Below the pieces are notes generated by a model. That model saw only the letters and a list, made by a program, of their open reading frames with translations. It searched no databases and was not told the origin of the DNA. Both the position numbers and the translations under genes were made by a program. A DNA stretch of 64,000 nucleotides from Lichenicola sp050954785. Lineage in GTDB: Bacteria > Pseudomonadota > Alphaproteobacteria > Acetobacterales > Acetobacteraceae. Of the stretch, positions 1 to 10,701 are shown piece after piece. The stretch is taken from the NCBI GenBank assembly GCA_050954785.1, contig JBPBQO010000146.1:1-64000 (forward strand), given 5' to 3'. The first letter of the stretch is position 1, and every line of letters starts with the position of its first letter.

Positions 1-441
1 GTGCCGGACCGGACGACGCACATCGAGGCGGAACCCCAGCCGGTCGATCAGCGACGCCGCCGCATCATGCAGGCGGCGTGTCTGGAGAAAGCCGAACCGG
101 CTGGGCTCCCGTCCGGCAAAGATGTTTTCGGCGACACTCAGGTTCGGGCTGAGGCTGAGTTCCTGGAAAATGATCGAGACGCCGGCCTGCATCGCCTCGG
201 TGGGCATCGTCGGGGCGAATGCCTGCCCATCCAGTTCCATGCTGCCGGCGGTCGGCTGCACCACCCCGCCCATGATCTTGATCAGGGTGGACTTTCCCGC
301 GCCGTTCTCGCCCAGCAGCGTGTGGACCTGGCCTGCATGCAGGTCGAGGCTGACCTGGCGGAGAGCATGAACCGGTCCGAACGACTTCGCGAGGTCGCGG
401 ATCCGCATCACCGGCATCGGTTCGACCGATGATACGGACAT
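1..441 (-). CDS. Sugar ABC transporter ATP-binding protein (RbsA/MglA type), N-terminal part
   Basis: This is the N-terminal 147 residues of the ATPase of a CUT2-type monosaccharide importer; the rest runs off the left edge. The first nucleotide-binding domain is visible. Walker A GENGAGKS is at residues 44-51, and a Q-loop region reads FQELSLSPNLSVAENIF, the wording usual for RbsA/MglA/XylG proteins. The chosen start is the ATG at 441, 11 bp after the stop of the binding-protein gene, so the two are surely co-transcribed. The protein should energise uptake of the sugar captured by the binding protein at 453-1358. The sugar cannot be told from the sequence. The permease is expected beyond the window. 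Confidence 0.93.
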   Translation of the reverse strand, partial: MSVSSVEPMPVMRIRDLAKSFGPVHALRQVSLDLHAGQVHTLLGENGAGKSTLIKIMGGVVQPTAGSMELDGQAFAPTMPTEAMQAGVSIIFQELSLSPNLSVAENIFAGREPSRFGFLQTRRLHDAAASLIDRLGFRLDVRRPVRH

Positions 442-452
442 CGCCTGCGCCC

Positions 453-1358
453 CTATTTCGCTGCGTCGGCCCTGGTGTAGACGCCGGGAACGATCAACTG
501 CTTCGGCTCCACGGTCTTGCCGGCGATCAGGGCGACGGCGGTGTCGATCGCCTGTGCGCCCATGCGATCGGGATACTGGCGGATGACACCGACGAACACC
601 GGATCGTGGTCGACCGCTGTCCGCGCTTCCTGCATGCCGTCGAAGCCGATCACCTTGACCGTGCCGGTCCGCTTGGCTCCGTGCACCGCGGAGACGGCCG
701 CGAGCGCCGCATCGTCGCCGAAGCCGAAGATCCCGGTGATGCCCGGATTGGCCTGCAACATGTTCTGTGCGACCGACAGCGCCTCGGCGCGGGTGATGCC
801 GGCCTGATCCGCCACGATCTTCACGTTCGGATGCGCCTCGAGCGCGTGACGAAAGCCGTTCACCCGGTCGACCACGGACTGCACCGTCGGGTAGTCGATG
901 ATCCCGACCTGGCCGGTGTCGCCAAGCTGGCTGGCCATCAGTTCACCGGCCTTTTCGCCACCGGCATAGTTGTCGGTGCCGACATACGCGGCAACGTCCG
1001 CATGCTTTGCCGGAACGTCGACGGTGATGACCTTGATGCCGGCCTTCTGCGCCTTGCGGACGGCACCCCGAACGCCTGATGAATCCACAGGCGAGATGAT
1101 GATGACGTCGACTTTCTTCGTGATGAAATCCTCGACGTCGGCGATCTGCTTGTTCAGGTCCTGGTTGGCGATCGAAACCTGAAGCGTCACGCCATCCTTG
1201 CTGGCTTCGTCCTGCATCGCGCGGCCGAGCTCGATATAGAAAGGATGTTGCTGGGTCAGCAACGATGCGCCGATGATCCCGGCTGCATCGGCTGGGTGTG
1301 CCAGGGCAGTGCCGGCGAGCAAAAGGACCGTGGCGGTAAATGTCGGATGGAGCTTCAT
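453..1358 (-). CDS. Periplasmic sugar-binding protein of a ribose/xylose-type ABC importer
   Basis: The 301-residue protein has a Sec signal peptide at residues 1 to about 26 (hydrophobic core VLLLAGTALA, cleavage near ADAAG). A type I periplasmic-binding (Peripla_BP_4) fold follows. Family landmarks include the N-terminal HPFYIELGRAMQDEA helix, VDVIIISPVDS, and VGTDNYAGGEKAGELM in the hinge region. It sits between a DeoR regulator (17 bp upstream) and the ATPase (11 bp downstream), the normal order for an inducible sugar uptake operon. The ligand is probably a monosaccharide or polyol. The adjoining secreted GH92 mannosidase makes a mannose-related ligand possible, but this is inference from position only. 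Confidence 0.93.
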   Translation of the reverse strand: MKLHPTFTATVLLLAGTALAHPADAAGIIGASLLTQQHPFYIELGRAMQDEASKDGVTLQVSIANQDLNKQIADVEDFITKKVDVIIISPVDSSGVRGAVRKAQKAGIKVITVDVPAKHADVAAYVGTDNYAGGEKAGELMASQLGDTGQVGIIDYPTVQSVVDRVNGFRHALEAHPNVKIVADQAGITRAEALSVAQNMLQANPGITGIFGFGDDAALAAVSAVHGAKRTGTVKVIGFDGMQEARTAVDHDPVFVGVIRQYPDRMGAQAIDTAVALIAGKTVEPKQLIVPGVYTRADAAK

Positions 1359-1375
1359 GGTGGCGTTCCTGTCGT

Positions 1376-2182
1376 TTATTTTGTTTTGTTGAAGAGATAG
1401 GCAGTCGTGTCCGGCAGCGGGACCTGACGGAAACCGGTGTCCAGAAGGTGGGCGATCGCCTCCCGGTGGGCGCCGGCAGGCAGGATCACGTGGTCGACCC
1501 AATGTGTCGCGAACGGCGGCAGACCGACCGCGGTGTGCAGCCCGTTGCCATCCACCAGTGCGACGGCGCGGCTGGCGCGGCGGGCCGCGGCGCGGTGGAA
1601 CAGCTCGGACGCACCGGGCGGCAGCAGCAGCATCGCCGACGAGATCGCCTGTACCTGCAGGACGAACAGCCCGATCACGTGCAGGCCCAGCGCATGCAGG
1701 CTCTGCGTTCCATCCAGCGTGTTGCTGTCGCGATCGAGCTCGCCGCCGAGCAGATGCAGCGAACCGTCCATGCAGGCGCGTGCGATCGCCAGCGCGTTCA
1801 GGTCCGACAGCACGAGCCTGAAGTCGGTGCCGGTCGGAAGGTGCGGGATCAGCTGCCGGGTCAGGCTGCCTGCACCGAGCAGAACCGTCATGTCCTGGTC
1901 CATCAGGCCGGCCGCGATCCGGAGCATCGGCAGCGCGTCGCTGCGGGACAGGCCGGGAAGGGCCGCGACCTTGATGTCGGCGGCAGGATTGGGACGAGCC
2001 TGGCCGGCAGACCGCACCACCAGTCCCTGTTCCTCGAGATAAGCCAGGTCGCCGCGGATCGTCACGACGGAAACGCCCAGTTCGGCGCTCAGTGCTTCGA
2101 CGCGGGTAATCCCATGCCGGCGGATCCGGTCGGCGATGGTCAATCTGCGCTGCAGGACGACGCTGCGTGATCCGATCGACAC
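1376..2182 (-). CDS. DeoR-family transcriptional regulator
   Basis: The 268-residue protein has the family architecture. An N-terminal DeoR helix-turn-helix lies at about residues 8-60 (RLTIADRIRRHGITRVEALS, then VSVVTIRGDLAYLEEQGLVVR). It is followed by a sensor domain of the sugar-isomerase-like fold at about residues 75-250. Such regulators usually repress sugar catabolism and respond to phosphorylated sugars. It is the first gene of the operon with the binding protein and ATPase, so it probably controls its own transport operon. The 101 bp upstream of it, before the GH92 stop codon, should hold the promoter; no clear operator was recognised there. Confidence 0.9.
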   Translation of the reverse strand: MSIGSRSVVLQRRLTIADRIRRHGITRVEALSAELGVSVVTIRGDLAYLEEQGLVVRSAGQARPNPAADIKVAALPGLSRSDALPMLRIAAGLMDQDMTVLLGAGSLTRQLIPHLPTGTDFRLVLSDLNALAIARACMDGSLHLLGGELDRDSNTLDGTQSLHALGLHVIGLFVLQVQAISSAMLLLPPGASELFHRAAARRASRAVALVDGNGLHTAVGLPPFATHWVDHVILPAGAHREAIAHLLDTGFRQVPLPDTTAYLFNKTK

Positions 2183-2283
2183 AGGGACGGTCCAGACCTG
2201 TCAAGACGCGCGACCTGTCAGAACGAAAGGTCCGCCTTACGTTCCGAAAGCTCTACAGGGTCGCCTGGCCGACGGCAAGCGTC

Positions 2284-4737
2284 CTAGCCGTGGTCGAAAG
2301 AAGGGGGAGCGGCGTCCTTCGCCGAACCCCAGGATCTCATGGGCTCGGGTCCGAGTTCGAAGTCGAGCCGGCCGCCTTTGAGGGCGAAGCTTTCCGGAAG
2401 CCAGGGCCGGTTCCAGTTCACTCCGTCTACCGCGAGCGACCTGACGTATGGATTCTCCGGTGCGGCGCCGTTCGCCCTGATGGTGATGGTGCCGAGGGGG
2501 CGCTTCACCGAGATCTCGCTGAAGAGCGGGCTTCCGAGCACGAGTTCGGCCCGGCCCGGCACCTCCGGATACAGGCCGAGAGCGGCCCAGACGTACCATG
2601 ACGACATGGCGCCGAGATCGTCATTGCCGGGAATGCCGCCAGGCCGGTTCACCCAGAGCGTATCGACCACCCGGCGCACAAGCTCCTGGGTCTTCCAGGG
2701 CTGGCCAGCATAGTCGTAAAGCCACGGCGTGCCGATAGAGGGCTCGTTGTCGAGCTCGGCATGCAGCGGACCTGCTTTCGTCACCGCCATGCCGCCGTCG
2801 GGCTTGTAGAAAAACCCATCGAGCCGATGGCGCGCGGCGTTCGTGCCGCCCATTGCGTCGAACAGGCCGCGAACGTTGAACGGCACCATCCATACATATT
2901 GCGCAGCACTGCCCTCGACGAAACCATCCTCCGTCGACGGGATGAAGGGGTGGGCCTGCGTGTCGTCGTCGTCCTTCACCAGGGCCCAGCTTCCATCGCC
3001 GTTCCGGTTCTGGATGTAGCCGCCCTCCGGCGTCGCCTTGGCGTTGAACAGGTTGCGCCAGTACTGGGCGCGGCCAAGGAAACGATTGGCGGCGGCTCGG
3101 TCGCCGAGCCGGTCGGCCAGGCTGGAGATGCCGAATTCCGCCGTCGCATTCTCCAGCGTGTCGGCAGCGCCACCCCAGGCCGGGGCGCCGGTCGGAATGA
3201 AATGCAGCGTCAGCCACTGGTCCAGTCCCGGACGCTGTCCGACACATTCGACTTCGCAACCGTCATGCGACCGGTCGCCGTCGGTCGGGTGGTCGGCGGC
3301 ACGGATCAGCGACGCGAGCGCACCGCGCGCATCGAAGCCATGCGCGCCGAATGCCCATAGATCCGCGAGCCCGGCTGCGGCGGGATCGCCGTTCATGACA
3401 TGGACCGCACCGGACTCATGGGTCCAGCGGTCCCAGACGCCGTCGTTCTGGCGCGCCTGGTTGAGCAGGCTCTGGCCGATGTCGCCGGCAAGCGTCGGGT
3501 CGAGCCAGGCCAGAAGCTGGAACTGCGACCGGTACACGTCCCAGCCGGAGAAGTTGGCATACTGGGCATGCTGTTTCGGCTCGACGTGATGCACGGTGCC
3601 GTCGAGGCCCGCATACTCGCCGTTGACGTCGCTGAAGACATTGGGATGCAGGAGCGAGTGATAGAGTGCGGTGTAGAAAACCGTGCGCTGGTCGAGCGTG
3701 GCCTGCTTGATTTCAATCTGGTCGAGACGCTTGTTCCACGCAGCCTGGGTTTTCGTCCGGATCGTTTCGAAGGTGGTTCCCGCCGGGTTCTCGGCTGCGA
3801 GATTGGCGCGCGCATTCGCCTCGCTGACATAGGACAGGCCGATACGCACGTTGACGATGCCGTCGTTGCCTCGCGGATTGAAACCGACCCAGGCTCCCGA
3901 GCCCTTGCCGGTCGGAGGAAAGCCGTCCGTGCCGTAGCCGGTGCCACCGGTCGCCTCGGTGCCGTTCGGCATCACCGAATTATCCTGCCAGACGCCGTGC
4001 CCGGTTATGGGCCGGTCGAACTGCATGACGAAATGGACGGTGTAGTAGCTGCGCCGGTCCGCCTTGTTGATATAGCCGCAGAAATTTCCGCTGGTCGCCT
4101 CGCCGACGATCTCGCGACGGGCCATGTCGATCCGTACACGGGCGCGCTCCGAACCGGCTTCGGAATCCGAGACGCGGACGAGCAGGTTGGCAGGGCCGGT
4201 CGAGGGATAGACGAGCCTGGCTGCGCCGGTATGGGTCGATGCCGTCAGTGCGACGACGATGCCGTTATCGAGGGTAACCCGGTATTGCCCGGCATGCGCC
4301 GTCTCGTGTGCATGCGAGAATGTCGATGAATAGCTACGGCGGAAATCGGCCGACGGCGACGCGGTGATCGGCGATGATGTCGGCATCATCGGAATATCGC
4401 CGGAACCGCCGGCGCAACCCCAGCCGGAAACGTTGGTCATGCTGAAGCCGCGGATGCGATCGAGATCGTACTGATATCCACCGGGCGCCGCAATCGGCCG
4501 ATGCGATTTCGGTCCAGGCGTTTCCTCGGGACTGAACTGCACCATGCCGAACGGCGCGACTGCACCCGGGAACACGTTGCCGCCGTTGCTGGTTCCGATA
4601 AGCGTGTTGACCGATGCAGTGAGATCAGCCGTGTTTGCATAACTTTCTGGACTGGCACACAAGAAAACGAGAAATGTCACGGTCGCCAGGTAAAACGGTT
4701 TCAAATTCGGTCTCCGCATCGCCGATGTATCGAACAT
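2284..4737 (-). CDS. Secreted GH92 alpha-1,2-mannosidase family glycosidase
   Basis: The protein is about 817 residues. An N-terminal hydrophobic signal (FYLATVTFLVFLCASPESYA) is followed by the GH92 N domain (TLIGTSNGGNVFPGAVAPFG) and the catalytic alpha/alpha barrel. The family-defining motif GNDDLGAMSSWYVW near residue 700 carries the acidic catalytic residues. GH92 enzymes are calcium-dependent exo-alpha-mannosidases. An open frame extends up to 4860, but residues before the signal peptide look non-coding. The ATG at 4737 or the one at 4719 is the likely start, neither with a strong Shine-Dalgarno. The enzyme may release mannose outside the cytoplasm for the neighbouring ABC importer, or trim mannose-bearing polysaccharide. 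Substrate is not proven. Confidence 0.9.
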   Translation of the reverse strand: MFDTSAMRRPNLKPFYLATVTFLVFLCASPESYANTADLTASVNTLIGTSNGGNVFPGAVAPFGMVQFSPEETPGPKSHRPIAAPGGYQYDLDRIRGFSMTNVSGWGCAGGSGDIPMMPTSSPITASPSADFRRSYSSTFSHAHETAHAGQYRVTLDNGIVVALTASTHTGAARLVYPSTGPANLLVRVSDSEAGSERARVRIDMARREIVGEATSGNFCGYINKADRRSYYTVHFVMQFDRPITGHGVWQDNSVMPNGTEATGGTGYGTDGFPPTGKGSGAWVGFNPRGNDGIVNVRIGLSYVSEANARANLAAENPAGTTFETIRTKTQAAWNKRLDQIEIKQATLDQRTVFYTALYHSLLHPNVFSDVNGEYAGLDGTVHHVEPKQHAQYANFSGWDVYRSQFQLLAWLDPTLAGDIGQSLLNQARQNDGVWDRWTHESGAVHVMNGDPAAAGLADLWAFGAHGFDARGALASLIRAADHPTDGDRSHDGCEVECVGQRPGLDQWLTLHFIPTGAPAWGGAADTLENATAEFGISSLADRLGDRAAANRFLGRAQYWRNLFNAKATPEGGYIQNRNGDGSWALVKDDDDTQAHPFIPSTEDGFVEGSAAQYVWMVPFNVRGLFDAMGGTNAARHRLDGFFYKPDGGMAVTKAGPLHAELDNEPSIGTPWLYDYAGQPWKTQELVRRVVDTLWVNRPGGIPGNDDLGAMSSWYVWAALGLYPEVPGRAELVLGSPLFSEISVKRPLGTITIRANGAAPENPYVRSLAVDGVNWNRPWLPESFALKGGRLDFELGPEPMRSWGSAKDAAPPSFDHG

Positions 4738-4816
4738 GCCGATAACCACTGGCGTCGTGCGTCGTCGATTGGCTCTCCGTATCCTGGCAGTGTCAAGGTC
4801 GATGCGCTGGCCTGCT

Positions 4817-5683
4817 TCAGAACGTCTCCAGCACCGCCATCGCGTCTGCTGCGAGGCCACCCAGAGCGTCCCGCATCGCGACGATCCCGCCGATCACGAT
4901 CAGCGCGGGGGTAGGCAGGGGGTGCCGCTCGAGCAGGTCGGGTAATGTGGCGAGGGTACCGACCAGCAGCGTCTGTTCGGGCGAGGCGGCGCGGGAGATG
5001 GCGGCGGCCGGCATGTCCGCCCGCATGCCGCCGGCGATCAGCCGCCCGGCGATGACGCCGAGATTGCGAACCGACATGTAGAGCACGATCGGCTGGCCCA
5101 GCCGGGCCAGCGCGGCCCAGTCCAGCGCTGCCACCGGATCGGCCTCGCCTTCGGCGCTATGGCCGGTGGCCAGCACGATCGCCTGGTTCACGCCGCGCAT
5201 GGTGGCCGGGATGCCGGCCGCCGCCAGCCCGGCAAGCCCGGCGGTCAGCCCGGGTATGATCCGGAACGGGATGCCGTTCTGCGCCAGGACCAGTGCTTCC
5301 TCGGCGCCACGTCCGAACACGTAGGGATCGCCGCCCTTGAGCCGGAGCACGCGACGGCCTTCCCGGGCGAGCGTTACCAGCCGGGCGGAGATGTCGCTCT
5401 GGTGGATCGACGGTCGTCCGCCGCGCTTGCCGGCGAACTCCAGCACCGCCGACGGCTGGGCCAGGCCGAGCACGCCGGGATCGACCAGCGCGTCATAGAC
5501 GATGACATCCGCCTGGATCAGGCCGCAGAGCGCATAGAGCGTCAGATGGCCGCGATCGCCCGGTCCGGCGCCGGCCAGCCAGACGTGACCCTCATGCATG
5601 ACAGGGCATTGCGAGCCGAGCAGCCGGTTGACCGCGTCGCTGGTGCTGAACCCAGTGGTTCCGCCGTTATTCGGGTCGGTCAT
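4817..5683 (-). CDS. cobA: Uroporphyrinogen-III C-methyltransferase (SUMT)
   Basis: This 288-residue enzyme methylates uroporphyrinogen III at C2 and C7 with S-adenosylmethionine to give precorrin-2, the branch point to cobalamin and siroheme. The N-terminal SAM-binding motif is AGAGPGDRGHLTLYAL, and the second signature is RLKGGDPYVFGRGAEE. The family PATMRGVNQAI region is also present. The length fits a stand-alone CobA without the CysG dehydrogenase domain. It has about 30 extra N-terminal residues (MTDPNNGGTT...), so a later start is possible. The gene stands alone and diverges from fpr across 141 bp. Its link with the cobalamin-regulated cobalt transporter genes at 11.7 kb is metabolic, not operonic. 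Confidence 0.95.
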   Translation of the reverse strand: MTDPNNGGTTGFSTSDAVNRLLGSQCPVMHEGHVWLAGAGPGDRGHLTLYALCGLIQADVIVYDALVDPGVLGLAQPSAVLEFAGKRGGRPSIHQSDISARLVTLAREGRRVLRLKGGDPYVFGRGAEEALVLAQNGIPFRIIPGLTAGLAGLAAAGIPATMRGVNQAIVLATGHSAEGEADPVAALDWAALARLGQPIVLYMSVRNLGVIAGRLIAGGMRADMPAAAISRAASPEQTLLVGTLATLPDLLERHPLPTPALIVIGGIVAMRDALGGLAADAMAVLETF

Positions 5684-5824
5684 GCCGAAACTCTGCCTGC
5701 CTCATCGATGTTGCACCGCAACCTAATCGTCATGCCGGCCCCTGCCATGAGCGTTTTGTGCTGGCAAGTGGCCCGTCGCGATCATAGATCAACGCCCGGC
5801 GATACAACCTGGAGCTTGCTTGGA

Positions 5825-6655
5825 ATGTCCGACACGGCCATCGGCCTATCAACGTCTGTGCTGACACCCCCGAGCAAGAGCTATGCGCACCTGAATCCGG
5901 AGACGGTGCTGACGGTACATCACTGGACCGAGCGGCTGTTCTCGTTCACCACGACACGCGACCAGAGCCTGCGTTTCGAGAACGGCCAGTTCGCAATGAT
6001 CGGCCTAGAGCTCGGTGGCAAGCCGCTGTTGCGCGCCTACAGCATCGCCAGCGCCAACTACGAAGAGCAACTCGAGTTTCTCAGCATCGCCGTGCCGGAA
6101 GGCCCGCTGACCTCGCAGCTCTGCAAGATCCAGCCAGGCGATACCGTGCTGGTCGGGCGCAAGCCGACCGGGACCCTGCTGGTCGACAACCTCCGTCCCG
6201 GCCGCAATCTTTATCTGCTGGCCACCGGCACCGGCCTAGCGCCGTTCATGGCGCTGATCAAGGATCCGGCAGTGTATGAGCGCTTCGACCAGGTGATCCT
6301 GGCGCATGGCGTGCGCGTGTCCGGTGAGCTTGCCTATGCCAACCACATCCGCCACGAACTGCCGAAGCACGAGTTCCTCGGCGAGGACGTCGCCGCGAAG
6401 CTCCGCTACTACCCGACCGTGACGCGCGAGGACTATCAGACCACCGGGCGGATCACCGACCTGATCGAGAGCGGCAAGATCTTCACCGATCTCGGCATCG
6501 AGCCGCTCGATCCCGAGCATGACCGGGTGATGATCTGCGGCAGCGAGGCGATGCTCGCCGATCTCGAAAAGCTTCTGGAAGCCCGCGGCTTCGACGAGGG
6601 CAACAACGCCAAGCCGGGCGCCTACGTCGTCGAAAAAGCCTTCGCCCAACGCTGA
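5825..6655 (+). CDS. fpr: Ferredoxin/flavodoxin-NADP+ reductase
   Basis: The 276-residue flavoprotein passes electrons between NADPH and ferredoxin or flavodoxin in the cytosol. The FAD-binding part shows LLRAYSIASANYEEQLEFLS (the RxYSxAS motif), the NADP part shows LLATGTGLAPFMALI, and the C-terminus YVVEKAF is typical of bacterial class-I reductases that stack an aromatic residue near FAD. The start at 5825 follows a weak TTGGA; upstream in-frame codons are not conserved-looking. It is followed at 177 bp by gor, so both may serve NADPH-linked redox balance. Confidence 0.94.
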   Translation: MSDTAIGLSTSVLTPPSKSYAHLNPETVLTVHHWTERLFSFTTTRDQSLRFENGQFAMIGLELGGKPLLRAYSIASANYEEQLEFLSIAVPEGPLTSQLCKIQPGDTVLVGRKPTGTLLVDNLRPGRNLYLLATGTGLAPFMALIKDPAVYERFDQVILAHGVRVSGELAYANHIRHELPKHEFLGEDVAAKLRYYPTVTREDYQTTGRITDLIESGKIFTDLGIEPLDPEHDRVMICGSEAMLADLEKLLEARGFDEGNNAKPGAYVVEKAFAQR

Positions 6656-6832
6656 AAGCGTTGATAATGCTACTGTGCCGGCGAGCCGACGCGGCTGTCT
6701 CCGCTTCCGGTGCTCACGGCCAGGAGGCCGCTCCGCTCCGGTTCTCGACAGCCACGACGGGCGCTACGCTCTCACTCGGCACTGCGCATTCTCAACGCTT
6801 TCAGTCCTTCTTTTGATCTGGAGCGTTCCCTG

Positions 6833-8233
6833 ATGACGTATGATTTTGATCTGTTCGTCATTGGGGGTGGCTCGGGCGGAGTTCGATGTGCGCGGATGTC
6901 GGCGTCGCATGGGGCGCGTGTCGGGGTGGCGGAGAGCCGGCACTGGGGTGGGACCTGCGTCAATCTCGGGTGCGTGCCCAAGAAGATGATGGTGCAAGCC
7001 AGCGAATACGGCGCGCATGCGGTCGATGGGCGCGGGTTCGGTTGGAGTGCGGAGCCGGGGACACACGACTGGTCGAAGCTGATCGCGGCCAAGGACCATG
7101 AGATCACGCGCCTCAACGGCGTCTACGTGAAGCTGCTGCAAGGGGTCGGCGTCACCCTGTTCGAGGGACGCGCGCGGTTCGAGGATGCGCATACGCTGAT
7201 CCTGGAGCCGGGGCCGCTCGATCCGCATTTCGAGCCGAGGCGCATTACCGCCGAGCGCATCGTGATCGCGACAGGCAGCACCCCGATCGTGCAGCCGCAC
7301 ATCGAGGGGCAGGAACTCGGCATCAATTCGGACCAGGCGTTCCACCTCGCTGAGCGGCCGCAGCGGGTCACCATCGTCGGCAGCGGCTATATCGGCGTCG
7401 AGTTCGCCGGGATCTTCGCCGGCCTCGGGTCCGAAGTGCAGATGATCTACCGCCAGACACTGCCCCTGCGCGGCTTCGACGAGGATATGCGCACCGCTTT
7501 GGCCGAGGCGATCGAGGAGCGCGGCATCATCGCCCATCCGAGCACGCTGCTGCACCGGATCCGCCGCCATGAGGGCGCGCTGCGCGTGACGCTGACCGAC
7601 GGGCGGGAGTGGGATACCGACCTGGTGTTCTTCGCGGTCGGACGGATGCCGAACGTCGCGGGCCTCGGGCTCGAAACGACCGGCGTGCGGAGTACCGAGG
7701 AGGGGCGCATCCTGGTGGATGGCGGCAGCGAGACGCACGAACCCGGCGTGTTCGCCATCGGCGACGTCACCAATCGGATGAACCTGACCCCGGTGGCGAT
7801 CGCCGAGGGGCATATCCTGGCCGACCGGCTGTTCGCCGGCACGACCCGGGAATGGTCGTTCGATACGACGCCGAAAGCGGTTTTCTTCTCGCCGCCGCTG
7901 GCGAGCGTCGGCCTGACCGAGCACGAGGCGGCCGAGCGCGGCCCGGCCGACATCTACCTCACCCGCTTCACGCCGATGCGCCACACGCTGAGCGGCCGCA
8001 AGCGGCACCACGTGATGAAGCTGGTGGTCGACCAGGCCAGCCGGAAAGTGGTGGGCGTGCACATGCTCGGCGAGGACGCGCCGGAGATGATGCAGGGCCT
8101 GGCGATCGCGGTAACCGCCGGCCTGACGAAGGAGGATTTCGACCGCACGATTGGCATCCATCCGACCTCGGCGGAGGAGTTCGTCACCCTGCGCGTGCGC
8201 ACCCGGGTCGCCGTCCCGGCTGCCGCAATCTGA
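6833..8233 (+). CDS. gor: Glutathione-disulfide reductase
   Basis: The 466-residue protein is a pyridine-nucleotide disulfide oxidoreductase that reduces oxidised glutathione with NADPH. It begins with an FAD dinucleotide fold (VIGGGSGGVRCARM, residues 9-22). The redox-active pair Cys42/Cys47 is in GGTCVNLGCVPKK. Next come an NAD(P) fold (IVGSGYIGVEFAGIFAGLG), the second FAD motif (VFAIGDVTNRMNLTPVA), and the C-terminal interface GIHPTSAEEFVTLR with the catalytic His-Glu pair. The start at 6833 has CTGGAG 10 bases upstream. No mercury-binding domain is present, which argues against a MerA assignment. Confidence 0.95.
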   Translation: MTYDFDLFVIGGGSGGVRCARMSASHGARVGVAESRHWGGTCVNLGCVPKKMMVQASEYGAHAVDGRGFGWSAEPGTHDWSKLIAAKDHEITRLNGVYVKLLQGVGVTLFEGRARFEDAHTLILEPGPLDPHFEPRRITAERIVIATGSTPIVQPHIEGQELGINSDQAFHLAERPQRVTIVGSGYIGVEFAGIFAGLGSEVQMIYRQTLPLRGFDEDMRTALAEAIEERGIIAHPSTLLHRIRRHEGALRVTLTDGREWDTDLVFFAVGRMPNVAGLGLETTGVRSTEEGRILVDGGSETHEPGVFAIGDVTNRMNLTPVAIAEGHILADRLFAGTTREWSFDTTPKAVFFSPPLASVGLTEHEAAERGPADIYLTRFTPMRHTLSGRKRHHVMKLVVDQASRKVVGVHMLGEDAPEMMQGLAIAVTAGLTKEDFDRTIGIHPTSAEEFVTLRVRTRVAVPAAAI

Positions 8234-8407
8234 ACAGTGGCGCCGCTTGTACGGAAAGAGTAGAGTTATGAAACAGGTCGGCCAGTAAAGCGGTTCGACC
8301 TAGCTGAGGCCGATCTAGAAATGGCTTCAGTCGATCCCCACATCGCATTTACCGCATTAATTTTGAATATTTTGCTGTATATCGCTTCCTTTGGAAGGAT
8401 ACTTCCC

Positions 8408-8722
8408 ATGACCACTCCCGAGCCGAAGTTGGTGTTGGCCAAGCCACGATGGGACGGGAGTCGCGTCGTGTTCGAGATCGATGTCGACGGCGAGATCGTG
8501 GATTGCGCGATTTCCAGGTCCGCCCTCCAGGACATCAGCGGCGTCAGGCGATTTGCCCCGGTCGACCTGCTTCGCGGTTTTGCCGAGGTCCAGGCCCGTA
8601 TCGAGGAAATAGCCGCCAACAAGTTTCGGATCAGGCCGGAAACCGTCTCCGGGTTCGTCAGCATCTGGGCGGACGATGTCGAGGACGGGCGTGCACCAAC
8701 CGGCGCCGCGCAGAGCGCCTGA
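8408..8722 (+). CDS. DUF1488-like small protein
   Basis: The 104-residue protein resembles the DUF1488 family: a short beta-rich core (WDGSRVVFEIDVDGEIVDCA, then ISRSALQDISGV) followed by a helical segment. No function is established for this family. The ATG at 8408 is preceded by GGAAGGA with an 8-base spacer, clearly better than the in-frame ATG at 8321. The 174 bp between gor and this gene shows no other gene. A 45-residue basic protein follows 69 bp downstream on the same strand. Confidence 0.72.
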   Translation: MTTPEPKLVLAKPRWDGSRVVFEIDVDGEIVDCAISRSALQDISGVRRFAPVDLLRGFAEVQARIEEIAANKFRIRPETVSGFVSIWADDVEDGRAPTGAAQSA

Positions 8723-8791
8723 TCGCCTCCAGGTTCGGTGTCCGTGCCGGGCATCGGATGACGCCGTTACACATGAAGACGGGAGCATACG

Positions 8792-8929
8792 ATGTCCAAG
8801 GAACAGAATCGCGGTAATCGCGAGGCCAAGAAACCCAAGGCGAACAAGAAGCCGGTCGCTGTGGCGGCATCGCAGTTTTCCAGCCCGCAAAGCTCCTTAC
8901 CGTCCAAGACTGCCCGCAAACCGAACTGA
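8792..8929 (+). CDS. Small basic protein, 45 residues, RGNREAKKPK type
   Basis: An ATG at 8792 with GGGAG upstream opens a 45-codon frame ending TGA at 8929. The product begins MSKEQNRGNREAKKPKANKK. It is Lys/Arg-rich in the first half and Ser/Pro-rich in the second, with no membrane segment. Proteins starting with this RGNREAKKPK wording are recalled from many alphaproteobacterial genomes as uncharacterised hypotheticals; this is from memory. The composition suggests nucleic-acid or ribosome contact, but that is only a guess. A hairpin-forming repeat follows at 8950. Confidence 0.7.
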   Translation: MSKEQNRGNREAKKPKANKKPVAVAASQFSSPQSSLPSKTARKPN

Positions 8930-8949
8930 TCGCGGTTTCGGGACATACC

Positions 8950-8981
8950 GATCCTCGGCGCCGGCAGGGCGTCCGAGGATC
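8950..8981 (+). terminator. Inverted repeat downstream of the small basic protein gene
   Basis: GATCCTCGG at 8950-8958 pairs perfectly with CCGAGGATC at 8973-8981 around a 14-base loop. It lies 21 bases after the stop codon and before groEL. There is no following T run, so it may be a factor-dependent terminator or an mRNA-stabilising hairpin. Confidence 0.45.
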
Positions 8982-9092
8982 TGCCGGCCCCTGAGCGGCC
9001 GAAGCTCTCCATCATCCTGAATAGTCCGGCCCATCGGCCAGCGTCATCGCGCGGCTGGCGGTCCCGACACCTTCTCTAATAGGAATATCTCT

Positions 9093-10685
<1,593 letters not shown>

Positions 10686-10701
10686 TCTTCCGAGCATAAC
10701 C

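Noticed and set aside
6764..8161. 465-codon frame antisense to gor
   Set aside because: Shadow of gor; the plus-strand product has all disulfide reductase motifs.
8930..9092. A groES gene or CIRCE operator expected before groEL
   Set aside because: No co-chaperonin frame and no TTAGCACTC-type inverted repeat is present in the 163 bp.
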